64,000 nucleotides of DNA, taken from positions 124,001 through 188,000 of the forward strand of contig JAEWHC010000005.1 of assembly GCA_023387985.1 (NCBI GenBank). The letters are read 5' to 3'. Origin of the DNA: Bacteroidota bacterium (GTDB lineage Bacteria > Bacteroidota > Bacteroidia > Chitinophagales > Chitinophagaceae). The notes under the pieces were generated by a model. That model did not search any database. It was not told where the DNA came from and saw nothing but the letters and a program-made list of their open reading frames with translations. Of this stretch, positions 33,236-41,163 are shown one piece after another; position 1 is the first letter of the stretch, and each line of letters opens with the position of its first letter. Made by a program: the position numbers and the translations under genes.

Positions 33236-34009
33236 TCAGATTTCCTCCTTTTTAATGCTGTTCCACATGTCATCCATTTCAACAAGCGTCATTTCAGTCA
33301 ATGATTTGTTTCTGTTTTTTGCAAGCTCTTCCATTTGCATGAACCGCTTCCTGAATTTCCTGTTGGTTTTTTCCAAAGCATTCTCCGGATCAATTTCCAG
33401 AAACCGCGCATAATTGATCAAACTAAAAAACACATCGCCCAATTCATTTTCTACATTCTCTTTGCTGCCCGCTTTTACGGCCTCTTCCAGTTCCTCCATT
33501 TCTTCCTTGACTTTTAACCATACGTCCTCCATTTTTTCCCACTCAAACCCAACCTTCCTGGCTTTTTCCTGCATGCGCCATGCCTTTATGGTAGCCGGCA
33601 GCCCCTCGGGAACTCCTGACAATACAGACTTCTTCCCTTCTCTGAGTTTCATTTTTTCCCAATTTTGTTTGACTTCATCAGCAGTTGACAATTGCTGATC
33701 ACCGTAAATATGCGGATGGCGGCTGATCAGTTTATCACAAATGCCGTCAATTACCCCGGCAAGGCTGAACCTGTTTTCCTCCTCGGCTATTTTTGCATAG
33801 AAAACAAGGTGCAGAAACAAGTCACCCAATTCTTCGCGGATACCTGAATCATCCTGCTGCAAAATGGCTTCTGAAAGTTCAAAGGTTTCTTCAATGGTCA
33901 TGGTACGCAAACTTGCAAAGGTTTGTTCCCGGTCCCAGGGACATTTTTCCCGCAGTTCATTCATGATTTGCCATAACCTTTCAAACTTATTTCCTATGCT
34001 CATGTTCAA
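33236..34009 (-). CDS. mazG: Nucleoside triphosphate pyrophosphohydrolase MazG
   Basis: 257 residues, the two-domain MazG form. The first all-alpha NTP-PPase domain contains KCPWDREQTFASLRTMTIEETFEL and the metal-binding EELGDLFLHLVFYAKIAEEE. The second contains EEMEELEEAVKAGSKENVENELGDVFFSLINYARFL. It hydrolyses NTPs or dNTPs to the monophosphate and PPi and is thought to clean nucleotide pools. The start is ATG AAC ATG, with 34003 equally possible. The stop overlaps a possible CTG start of the histidine kinase gene. Confidence 0.96.
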   Translation of the reverse strand: MNMSIGNKFERLWQIMNELREKCPWDREQTFASLRTMTIEETFELSEAILQQDDSGIREELGDLFLHLVFYAKIAEEENRFSLAGVIDGICDKLISRHPHIYGDQQLSTADEVKQNWEKMKLREGKKSVLSGVPEGLPATIKAWRMQEKARKVGFEWEKMEDVWLKVKEEMEELEEAVKAGSKENVENELGDVFFSLINYARFLEIDPENALEKTNRKFRKRFMQMEELAKNRNKSLTEMTLVEMDDMWNSIKKEEI

Positions 34010-34101
34010 TAATTAGGCGTGATATCCAATTTTGGTTAATTTTTGTTTCAAATTTGAAGGTCTGCAAAAAAAAGCTGCTGCAGGCGATTAATTTTGAAAC
34101 A

Positions 34102-34953
34102 ATGAACCTTACAAAAATAGTCTTTGTAGCCATGAGCTTCTTCATGGCATTATTGGTAAACTTTCCGGCGCATACACAGTACTATTATCAGCACATGGTA
34201 AGTGCTGCGCTTGGTGCTGAACGCTTCAACCTTCTGAAGGAGGCCAACGTAAAAGAAGTCAGCGCTATATCGTTCTCCGCTGAAAATGAACGCGACACCA
34301 GCTTTCAACTGCTGCAGGAGGTGGATCTTCCCAAAAATCAGCTCAGGCTCTTCACGCGGTCGGCCTATAATTCACCCGGATATATGACCAGCCAATATGA
34401 TGAAAAAGGCCGTATTACCGGCGTTTATGACAGCAGCGGCAGCATCGTGAATATTTCCACCTACCGGTACGATCCGACCGGCCTGTTGACGGAACTGTAT
34501 TCCTCTTCTTCAGATACTGTACAAAGTTTTTCCATAACCGAAAAATTCCTCATCCGTTTTAATGATCACCGTAACCCGGTGGAAATGGTGCGGATCAAAA
34601 ACAATACAGACACCACGGTCATTAAACTTATTCCGTCTGAAAATGGTAAACCCGGGGAGGAACAATGGTGGAAAAATGGCCGAAAGACTGCAACTTATTA
34701 TTATTACTACAACGCCGAAGGCTATTTAACCGACGTAGCCAGCTTTAACCCCATTGCCAAAAGGGTGCTTCCCATGATCACTTTTGAATACAATGATTAC
34801 GGCGAAATGACTAAAAAAACCGTTGTGCCGATCAGTTCGAACAATTACCGGGTATGGAAAATGGAATATGATGAAAGCAGCCTGCTGACATCGGAAAAAG
34901 CATACGACAAACACGGACAACTGGAAGGCAGTATTTATTACACTTACAGGTAG
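34102..34953 (+). CDS. Secreted protein with YD/RHS-like repeats, function unknown
   Basis: 283 residues from the ATG at 34102, chosen because MNLTKIVFVAMSFFMALLV...HTQ forms a signal peptide; the frame stays open 48 bp upstream. The mature part contains several beta-hairpin repeats with Tyr-Asp cores: QYDEKGRITGVYDSSG, YRYDPTGLLTELYSSS, YYYNAEGYLTDVASF, FEYNDYGEMTKK and MEYDESSLLTSEKAYDKHG. This pattern resembles YD/RHS repeats without an RHS core or toxin end, so a toxin role is not supported. It is monocistronic, convergent with the aminotransferase gene and divergent from mazG. I do not recognise a named family. Confidence 0.75.
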   Translation: MNLTKIVFVAMSFFMALLVNFPAHTQYYYQHMVSAALGAERFNLLKEANVKEVSAISFSAENERDTSFQLLQEVDLPKNQLRLFTRSAYNSPGYMTSQYDEKGRITGVYDSSGSIVNISTYRYDPTGLLTELYSSSSDTVQSFSITEKFLIRFNDHRNPVEMVRIKNNTDTTVIKLIPSENGKPGEEQWWKNGRKTATYYYYYNAEGYLTDVASFNPIAKRVLPMITFEYNDYGEMTKKTVVPISSNNYRVWKMEYDESSLLTSEKAYDKHGQLEGSIYYTYR

Positions 34954-34977
34954 GCTGAATAATTGGTGCAACTTAGC

Positions 34978-36132
34978 TCATTTTTGGGTGAACACTTCGT
35001 CCAGTGCTTCAAAGATGCGGTCAAACTCCGCATCGGTCAAATTGCTTCCCGATGGCAGGCAAAGTCCTTTTGCAAAAAGTTTTTCCGCAACATCAGCGCC
35101 GTAATAAGCAGCACGGTTGAAGACAGGCTGCAGGTGCATGGGCTTCCACAAAGGCCGGCATTCAATATTCTTTTTTTCCAGTTCGGTACGTATAAATTCC
35201 CGGTTAATTCCCTGGTTCTTCTCCGGATCAATTAGAATACAGGTGAGCCAACGATTACTGAATTCCCCTGTCGCTTCCTCCTGCCATTCCAGGTGGTATC
35301 CCGCACTTTCCCATTTTCTAAAATATTCGCGGTACCGCCCGAAATTTTTCCGGCGCGCCTCAACACGTTTTTCCAGTACTTCCATTTGACCAATACCAAT
35401 TCCGGCAAGCACATTGCTCATGCGGTAATTGTAACCAATGTGTGTATGTTCGTAATGGGGGGCTTTATCGCGTGCCTGCGTCGCCAGGAATAAGGCTTTT
35501 TCGGTATATGACTTGTCTTTAGCCAGCATGGCTCCGCCGCCGCTTGTGGTAATGATTTTGTTTCCATTAAAGCTGAGGATACTGATGTCTCCAAAACTGC
35601 CGCAAGGTTTGCCATTCAATTTGCTGCCCAGGGCTTCGGCTGCATCTTCAATGACTGCCAGGCCGTATGCTGCTGCCAAATTCATAATCTCTTCCATGTT
35701 AGCAGGATGCCCGTACAGATGGACAGGAATAACTGCTTTTACTCTTTGCATTTTGCCCTGCCTGTCCAGGTCTTCCAAAGCAGTTTTTAAAGCTTCAGGA
35801 TCCATATTCCAGCTATGTGGTTCGGAATCGATAAATACCGGTTCTGCTCCAACATAAGTAATAGGGTTTGCCGAGGCAGCAAAAGTTTTGCTCTGGCAAA
35901 GCACATAATCTCCTTTTCCTATGCCCAAAACGATTAGTGCCAGGTGCAAAGCGGCTGTTCCGGAACTCAGGGCTGTGCAATACGGCATTTGGTTAAAAGA
36001 GGCCAGATTGCCTTCAAATTGATCAACCAGGGGGCCTAATGGGGCTACCCAGTTCGTATCAAAAGCTTCGTGGATATAATTCAATTCTGTACCGCCCATA
36101 TGGGGGCTCGACAACCAGATTTTGCTGCTCAT
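34978..36132 (-). CDS. DegT/DnrJ/EryC1-family sugar aminotransferase (PglE-like)
   Basis: 384 residues from the ATG at 36132 (MSSKIWLSSPHMGGTELNYI). A TAnnTTTG element just upstream at 36162-36169 rules against the ATG at 36204. It is a fold-type I PLP enzyme with SSGTAALHLAL, IEDAAEALGSKLNGKPCGSFGD and the internal aldimine Lys192 in SFNGNKIITTSGGGAML. It most resembles PglE, which aminates UDP-4-keto-6-deoxy-GlcNAc to UDP-4-amino-4,6-dideoxy-GlcNAc. It is the third minus-strand gene after the sugar transferase and acetyltransferase genes, which fits that pathway. Substrate assignment is inference. Confidence 0.9.
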   Translation of the reverse strand: MSSKIWLSSPHMGGTELNYIHEAFDTNWVAPLGPLVDQFEGNLASFNQMPYCTALSSGTAALHLALIVLGIGKGDYVLCQSKTFAASANPITYVGAEPVFIDSEPHSWNMDPEALKTALEDLDRQGKMQRVKAVIPVHLYGHPANMEEIMNLAAAYGLAVIEDAAEALGSKLNGKPCGSFGDISILSFNGNKIITTSGGGAMLAKDKSYTEKALFLATQARDKAPHYEHTHIGYNYRMSNVLAGIGIGQMEVLEKRVEARRKNFGRYREYFRKWESAGYHLEWQEEATGEFSNRWLTCILIDPEKNQGINREFIRTELEKKNIECRPLWKPMHLQPVFNRAAYYGADVAEKLFAKGLCLPSGSNLTDAEFDRIFEALDEVFTQK

Positions 36133-36161
36133 AAAACTTTGATTTTCTCGGATATTTTGGG

Positions 36162-36169
36162 CAAATGTA
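36162..36169 (-). promoter_or_regulatory. Candidate -7 element (TACATTTG) for the PglE-like gene
   Basis: Perfect TAnnTTTG match on the minus strand, 29 bp before the ATG at 36132, in the 84-bp gap after the acetyltransferase gene. No -33 element is evident at normal spacing. Confidence 0.4.
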
Positions 36170-36216
36170 ATTTTGTTTGGCAGAGTGTTCCCGCTATTCA
36201 ACAAGATTTTGACAAA

Positions 36217-36819
36217 TCAACCATTCTTAATGATGCGGGCGGGATTGCCAACAACGGTACAATTATCAGGCGTGTCGCGAATTACCACCGACCCCGCCCC
36301 TACAACCACGTTTTTGCCAATGGTAATATTGGGAATGATGGTAGCACCCGCTGCCACCCAACTGTTATCGCCCACTTTTACATTGCCACACAGTGTGGCA
36401 TTTGGCGAAATATGCACAAAATCACCAATGATGCATTCGTGGTCAACTGAAGCGCTTGTATTGATAATACAATGTTTACCAATAACGCAATGTGGATTTA
36501 GGATGGCGCCGGCCATGACTACTGTTCCCGGTCCTATTTTGGCTGTGCTCGCCACAATTGCCGCTTTATGGATGGCTGTGGCAAACACATAGTCTTTCAG
36601 TTTGTTTACGACTTCCCTGCGCCGGGCATTGCTTCCGATACTCACAATGCATAAGCTTCCTTCCTGTATTTTGAGATCCTTTGAACGTATAACCGGCATG
36701 CCCCCGTATACCGTGCTTTTATTGGAATCGTCAATAAAAGCAAGCACCGTTCTTCCAACGGATTGAAGAATTTCCTGGATAACCAAACCGTGCCCTCCTG
36801 CGCCGTATAAATATATCAT
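36217..36819 (-). CDS. Sugar O/N-acetyltransferase, NeuD/PglD family
   Basis: 200 residues. An N-terminal Rossmann-like domain starts MIYLYGAGGHGLVIQEIL, the nucleotide-sugar-binding end. The C-terminal left-handed beta-helix (about 90-195) is built from hexapeptide repeats such as IGPGTVVMAGAILNPHCVIG, CIINTSASVDHECIIGDFVH and IGKNVVVGAGSVV. The conserved His of SVDHECIIGD is the expected catalytic base. PglD acetylates the 4-amino group of the bacillosamine precursor. The gene overlaps the sugar transferase stop by 4 bp, showing coupling. Confidence 0.92.
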   Translation of the reverse strand: MIYLYGAGGHGLVIQEILQSVGRTVLAFIDDSNKSTVYGGMPVIRSKDLKIQEGSLCIVSIGSNARRREVVNKLKDYVFATAIHKAAIVASTAKIGPGTVVMAGAILNPHCVIGKHCIINTSASVDHECIIGDFVHISPNATLCGNVKVGDNSWVAAGATIIPNITIGKNVVVGAGSVVIRDTPDNCTVVGNPARIIKNG

Positions 36820-37424
36820 TCCTCTCCTCCTTTGAATTTTTCCATTGTCACATGGCCTTCTGAGCTAATCCCTTCCTGTTTAAAAACTTTTTCCAGGGTT
36901 TTAAATGCAATTTTCATGTCGAGACAAAAGCTCAAATGATCCACATAATATACATCAAAATCGAATTTCTGCTTCCAGCCAATGGCATTTCTGCCGTTTA
37001 CCTGCGCCCAGCCGGTTATGCCCGGGCGTACCTCGTGTCTTCTGATCTGACGCTGGCTGTACAACTGCAAATATTCTACCAATAATGGCCTTGGACCAAT
37101 AAGACTCATCTGTCCGGTAAATACATTCCAAAGCTGAGGAAGTTCATCAAGAGAAGTTTTGCGTACAAAACGTCCAATGGAGGTCAAACGGTCGGCATCG
37201 GGCAGCAATTCTCCATCATTTCCGCGGTTATCATTCATTGTTTTAAATTTCCGGATCCTGAATTCTTTATTGTTCCGGCCAATTCTCTGCTGTACAAAAA
37301 ATGGCTTTCCATTGTTTACGATAAACAACCACACGGTAATAACCAGGAAAACCGGGGAAAGCAGGATCATCACCAGGAGCGCAACCACAAGATCAATTAC
37401 TCTTTTAAAAAAATTCCGGTACAT
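36816..37424 (-). CDS. Small phosphoglycosyl transferase (PglC-like sugar transferase)
   Basis: 202 residues from the ATG at 37424 (MYRNFFKRVIDLV), where homologues start; the frame stays open to 37505. It has one N-terminal hydrophobic re-entrant helix with the Ser-Pro break (ILLSPVFLVITVW). The core follows with KFRIRKFKTM-type basic residues, TSIGRFVRKTSLDELPQLWNV, MSLIGPRPLLVEYL, RPGITGWAQVNGRN and DVYYVDHLS. This matches the monotopic PglC class that moves a phospho-sugar from UDP to undecaprenyl phosphate at the inner membrane. It lacks the long multi-helix N-terminus of WbaP/WcaJ. It is the first gene of the C-D-E run. Confidence 0.93.
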   Translation of the reverse strand: MYRNFFKRVIDLVVALLVMILLSPVFLVITVWLFIVNNGKPFFVQQRIGRNNKEFRIRKFKTMNDNRGNDGELLPDADRLTSIGRFVRKTSLDELPQLWNVFTGQMSLIGPRPLLVEYLQLYSQRQIRRHEVRPGITGWAQVNGRNAIGWKQKFDFDVYYVDHLSFCLDMKIAFKTLEKVFKQEGISSEGHVTMEKFKGGEE

Positions 37425-37522
37425 GCACCATTTATATTGGCGTGCAATATATTGAAAAATGCCAGCAGTCCCGATCTCAAAATGCGATTCATTGCTATCT
37501 TGCAATAACTTAATTTAGCCCG

Positions 37523-39445
37523 GTGATCAGTCAGCAAACGGTACAGCAAATCATTTCCAATATTGACATTTTGGATATTGTTGGTGATTTTGTGCGGCTG
37601 AAACGCCGGGGGGCCAACTATCTTGGTCTTTGTCCTTTTCACAATGAGAAGACGCCGAGCTTTACCGTTTCCCCTTCAAAAGAAATCTTTAAATGTTTCG
37701 GTTGCGGAAAAAGTGGAAATGCCATCAGCTTTTTAATGGAGCACGAAAAGCTGAGCTATCCGGAAGCGCTGCGCTGGCTTGCTGCCAAATATCATGTTGA
37801 AATTGAAGAAACCAGGCATGATCCGGAATACAAGGAAAAACAACAGGTAGCGGACAGTCTTTACATCATCAACCAGTTTGCGCTCCACTTTTTCGAGAAT
37901 GAATTGTGGAATACCGAAGATGGAAAAGCAATAGCCTATTCTTACCTCAAAGAAAGAGGATTTACCAAGTCCATTATTGAAAAATTCCAGTTGGGTTTTG
38001 CGCCAAATACGCGGGATAAATTTACGCAGGCCGCAAAAGCAAGCCAGTTCAACCCTGAACTTTTGCTGCAGAGCGGGCTTGTGGTGCAACGTGAAGATGG
38101 TTTGCGGGATAATTATCGCGAACGGATCGTTTTTCCGGTGCATAATCATATTGGAAAGGTAATGGGCTTTGGTGCAAGATTATTGAAGGCGAAAGAGAGG
38201 GCGCCAAAATATATCAATACCCCCGAGAACGAGATTTATGTAAAAAGCAGGATTCTTTACGGATTGTATTTTGCGCGCTTGGCTATTGAGCAAAAAAATG
38301 AATGCCTGCTCGTGGAAGGATATACCGACGTTATGAGCCTTCACCAGGGTGGCATTGAAAATGTGGTTGCCAGCGGCGGTACTTCTCTTACTACAGATCA
38401 GCTTCGGCTGATTAAACGGTACACAAAAAACCTGACCATTTTGTACGATGGTGACGCCGCGGGAATCAAAGCGGCTCAACGCGGTTTGGATCTTGCATTA
38501 TCAGAAGGCCTGTATGTTCAGCTGGTTCTGTTGCCGGAAGGCCATGATCCCGACAGTTTCATGAAAGAAAATGGCGGTGAACGTGTTCAAAAATTTATTG
38601 AGGAGCACAAAAAGGATTTCATTCTGTTTCAAACCGAGCTCGCTCTCAAAGAGGCTGGAAATGACAGTCGCAAAAAAAGCGAACTGCTGAACCGGATTGC
38701 GGAAAGCATCAGCCGCATCGACAAAGCCGAAGACTTTTCGCGTCAGCAGGATTACATCAGCCAGGCTGCCGGCATTTTTAAGATCGACGAAGATGGGCTG
38801 ATCAACCTGGTAAATAAACATATCCGGGAACGGTTAATTAAAGAAGAAAGGCGAAATATTCAGGAGGCGCCAAGAGTAATACCTGAGGAAGAAACAGGTG
38901 AAGGTGATGAGATCATTGACATGCTGATGGAAACCGAATGGCAGGAACGCGGCGTGGTTAAATGTTTGCTGACTTATGGCTTAATGAAATTTAATGAAGA
39001 CGAATCGATCGCGGAACATATTTTCAGTAGTGTGGAGATGTTCCAATTCAACAATAAAGAATTGAATGAAATGCTTCAACTGTATAAAGACTGGTATTCG
39101 GCCGGACTAGAACCCTCGGAAAAAAGTTTTGTTTATTACCCCGATGAAAACCTGAGCCGCCTGGCCATCAGCCTCTTTCATTTTCCATACGAAATCAGCA
39201 GCCACTGGTCAAAATACATACAGCTCAGAGGCTTTAACGCCGAAGATGCCCCCATACATGAAACGCAGAATACCCTCGATCATTACCAGCTTCGCAAACT
39301 GATCAAAGCCCTTCAGGAAAACGAAAAAGAATTGCAAACTGAAACCCATGCCGAAACCCAGATAGGCTTATTGGAGATCCGGCAGGAACTGAAGAATATG
39401 CAAATGGATATCACACGGCGGCTGGGTACAGTAATTGTTAAATAG
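37523..39445 (+). CDS. dnaG: DNA primase DnaG
   Basis: 640 residues starting at a GTG codon (GTG ATC AGT). There is no ATG at the right place for the conserved N-terminus. The CHC2 zinc-binding domain has C37, H40, C58 and C61 (CPFH, CFGC). The RNA polymerase core has ERIVFPVHNHIGKVMGFGAR, the TOPRIM Glu motif LLVEGYTDVMSLHQ (about 263) and YDGDAAGIKAA (about 310). The C-terminal helical domain binds DnaB helicase. It makes RNA primers at the replication fork. A TAATTTAG (one mismatch to the -7 consensus) ends 4 bp before the GTG. It is divergent from the PglC-like gene. Confidence 0.96.
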   Translation: MISQQTVQQIISNIDILDIVGDFVRLKRRGANYLGLCPFHNEKTPSFTVSPSKEIFKCFGCGKSGNAISFLMEHEKLSYPEALRWLAAKYHVEIEETRHDPEYKEKQQVADSLYIINQFALHFFENELWNTEDGKAIAYSYLKERGFTKSIIEKFQLGFAPNTRDKFTQAAKASQFNPELLLQSGLVVQREDGLRDNYRERIVFPVHNHIGKVMGFGARLLKAKERAPKYINTPENEIYVKSRILYGLYFARLAIEQKNECLLVEGYTDVMSLHQGGIENVVASGGTSLTTDQLRLIKRYTKNLTILYDGDAAGIKAAQRGLDLALSEGLYVQLVLLPEGHDPDSFMKENGGERVQKFIEEHKKDFILFQTELALKEAGNDSRKKSELLNRIAESISRIDKAEDFSRQQDYISQAAGIFKIDEDGLINLVNKHIRERLIKEERRNIQEAPRVIPEEETGEGDEIIDMLMETEWQERGVVKCLLTYGLMKFNEDESIAEHIFSSVEMFQFNNKELNEMLQLYKDWYSAGLEPSEKSFVYYPDENLSRLAISLFHFPYEISSHWSKYIQLRGFNAEDAPIHETQNTLDHYQLRKLIKALQENEKELQTETHAETQIGLLEIRQELKNMQMDITRRLGTVIVK

Positions 39446-39497
39446 CGCATCACCAATCCGTGTACGTTGTAAATTTATGGGATAAACGATAGGGGCT

Positions 39498-40391
39498 ATG
39501 TTTGAAAATGCCATAGAAAACGCACTGCTTTATACAAGACCCATCCATATTATTACCCGAAATCTCCAGGGCCAGATTACACCGGGTGCAGCAACCCTGT
39601 TTTTCGTAAATGAGACCGGTGAGGCCGTTACCTGTAAACATGTGGCCAACCTGCTTGCCCGGTCTGAAAATTCAAACCGCCGGTACCGGGAATACCGTAC
39701 AAAAGTAAATGCCTTGCGTTTTGATGAGATTGAAGGCGGAGGCAAAGCAAACCTAATGGTGGAATACGGTTTCAGTGAGACCAGTTCCGTTCAGTTGAAA
39801 ACGAATATTCTCAATTGCTTCGACCGCATCCAAAATATTACGGTGCACATGCACCCCACACTTGATCTTGCGATTGTGAAATTCCAGGGCTTTCAAAAAA
39901 TACTTTACCGAAACTATGCGGTCTTCAACAAGAAAAATCAAATGCCCCGGCCAGGTAAACTGCTATGCCGTGTAGGATTTCCTTTTCCTGAATTCACCAA
40001 TTTTCGTTATGATAAATCTACCGATGAAATGGGATGGACAAATCAGGGCATTCTGAACTCACCCTCATTTCCTGTGGAAGGCATGCTCACCCGGTTTATT
40101 GGCGAAAGCGGAACTATGAAGATCACTGGCATCGAACTGAGTACCCCGGGATTTAAGGGCCATAGCGGTGCGCCATTATTTGATGAAAACGGCATCGTTT
40201 ACGGTATGCAGTATGCCACCAAACACCTGCATCTGGGATTTGATATTTTCGACCAGGAAATTGACCACAATGGACGCAGGGTTAAAGTCAGCAATCATCC
40301 ATTTTTGCATGCCGGAATGTGCGTGCATGCAGAAAGGATCAAAGAATTCCTGGTGGAATTTGGTGTAAAGTATTATGAAAACAATATTTAG
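39498..40391 (+). CDS. Trypsin-like (S1/HtrA-fold) serine peptidase without signal peptide
   Basis: 297 residues. The catalytic triad is visible in S1 order: His48 in AVTCKHVANLL, Asp123 in HPTLDLAIVKF and Ser223 in GFKGHSGAPLF. The core is preceded by NLQGQITPGAATLFFVNETG, the usual first strand pair. There is no signal peptide, membrane helix, PDZ domain or pro-region, so it is predicted to be cytosolic or released by a non-Sec route. It lies 52 bp after dnaG on the same strand, and its stop overlaps the convergent phosphatase gene by 4 bp. Cytosolic trypsin-fold peptidases occur in some bacterial defence and signalling systems, but no partner for such a role is visible here. Confidence 0.87.
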   Translation: MFENAIENALLYTRPIHIITRNLQGQITPGAATLFFVNETGEAVTCKHVANLLARSENSNRRYREYRTKVNALRFDEIEGGGKANLMVEYGFSETSSVQLKTNILNCFDRIQNITVHMHPTLDLAIVKFQGFQKILYRNYAVFNKKNQMPRPGKLLCRVGFPFPEFTNFRYDKSTDEMGWTNQGILNSPSFPVEGMLTRFIGESGTMKITGIELSTPGFKGHSGAPLFDENGIVYGMQYATKHLHLGFDIFDQEIDHNGRRVKVSNHPFLHAGMCVHAERIKEFLVEFGVKYYENNI

Positions 40392-41143
40392 ACAAGTACC
40401 GAGGCCAGGCTGCTGTTGCGTAAGTTTTTGATCTTTTCCAATTTGGAAATGATTCGGGAATCACCGGCAAGGTTCTGCAAAGCTTCCAGGTGACGATGAT
40501 TGTGCAAATCGGTTCCAAGCCAGGTATAAAGTTGCTGGCTGAGCAATTTTTCAGCCACTTTTTTCACACCTTCCCCATAATATCCGGTAATGGAAAGCAT
40601 ATTCATCTGAAGCTCCACTCCAAGATCTACCAGCTCGTTGAATTTATTGAGATTGCCAAACCAAAATCCGTAACGCTCGGGATGGGCAAGGATAGGTCTT
40701 AAGCCTTTGACCTGTAATTGAAAGATCACTTCACGCAAGTTGGGGGATTCAACCGCATAGCTCATTTCAATCAGGATATGGTTGTTGGGAAAAGGAATGA
40801 TCTCTTCGGTAGCAATCCTTTTTTCGAGATCGTAATCGGACATATATTCTGCACTAAAGGTGATAGGAATATGGTGCCCTTTCAACTCCGCAGCCAGGCG
40901 AAATTGCTGGTAAGCAGGCTCAATTGTAGCCGGAGTATTGCTATAAACCGAAGAAATTACATGGGGCGTACACAGGAATCCTTTATATCCCAATTCCAGG
41001 AGGCCCTCCATCAATTCAACTGAAGTCTCCGTATCCGGACTGCCATCATCAATTCCCGGCAGCAAATGGTTATGCATGTCGAAACCTATAAAATCCAGGC
41101 GCCCGGATATGTTTTTTGCTTTTTTACGGAAAATTGAAAGCAT
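40388..41143 (-). CDS. PHP-fold tyrosine phosphatase, CpsB/YwqE family
   Basis: 251 residues. The PHP metal motifs are DMHNHLLPGIDDGSPDTETS near residue 21-40, CTPHV near 60, ILAHPERYGFW near 155 and WLGTDLHNHRH near 205. Members are Mn-dependent phosphatases acting on BY-kinases (CpsD/YwqD type) that control capsule or exopolysaccharide export. No BY-kinase gene is in the window. It lies 20 bp downstream of the PglF-like dehydratase gene on the same strand, consistent with a glycan operon. The N-terminal LSIFRKKAKNISGRL is a short basic lead. Confidence 0.92.
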   Translation of the reverse strand: MLSIFRKKAKNISGRLDFIGFDMHNHLLPGIDDGSPDTETSVELMEGLLELGYKGFLCTPHVISSVYSNTPATIEPAYQQFRLAAELKGHHIPITFSAEYMSDYDLEKRIATEEIIPFPNNHILIEMSYAVESPNLREVIFQLQVKGLRPILAHPERYGFWFGNLNKFNELVDLGVELQMNMLSITGYYGEGVKKVAEKLLSQQLYTWLGTDLHNHRHLEALQNLAGDSRIISKLEKIKNLRNSSLASVLV

Positions 41144-41163
41144 TATGGGACCGGAATTTTAAT

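Noticed and set aside
34102..34953. RHS/polymorphic toxin
   Set aside because: Too short, no RHS core motif, no C-terminal toxin domain and no adjacent immunity gene.
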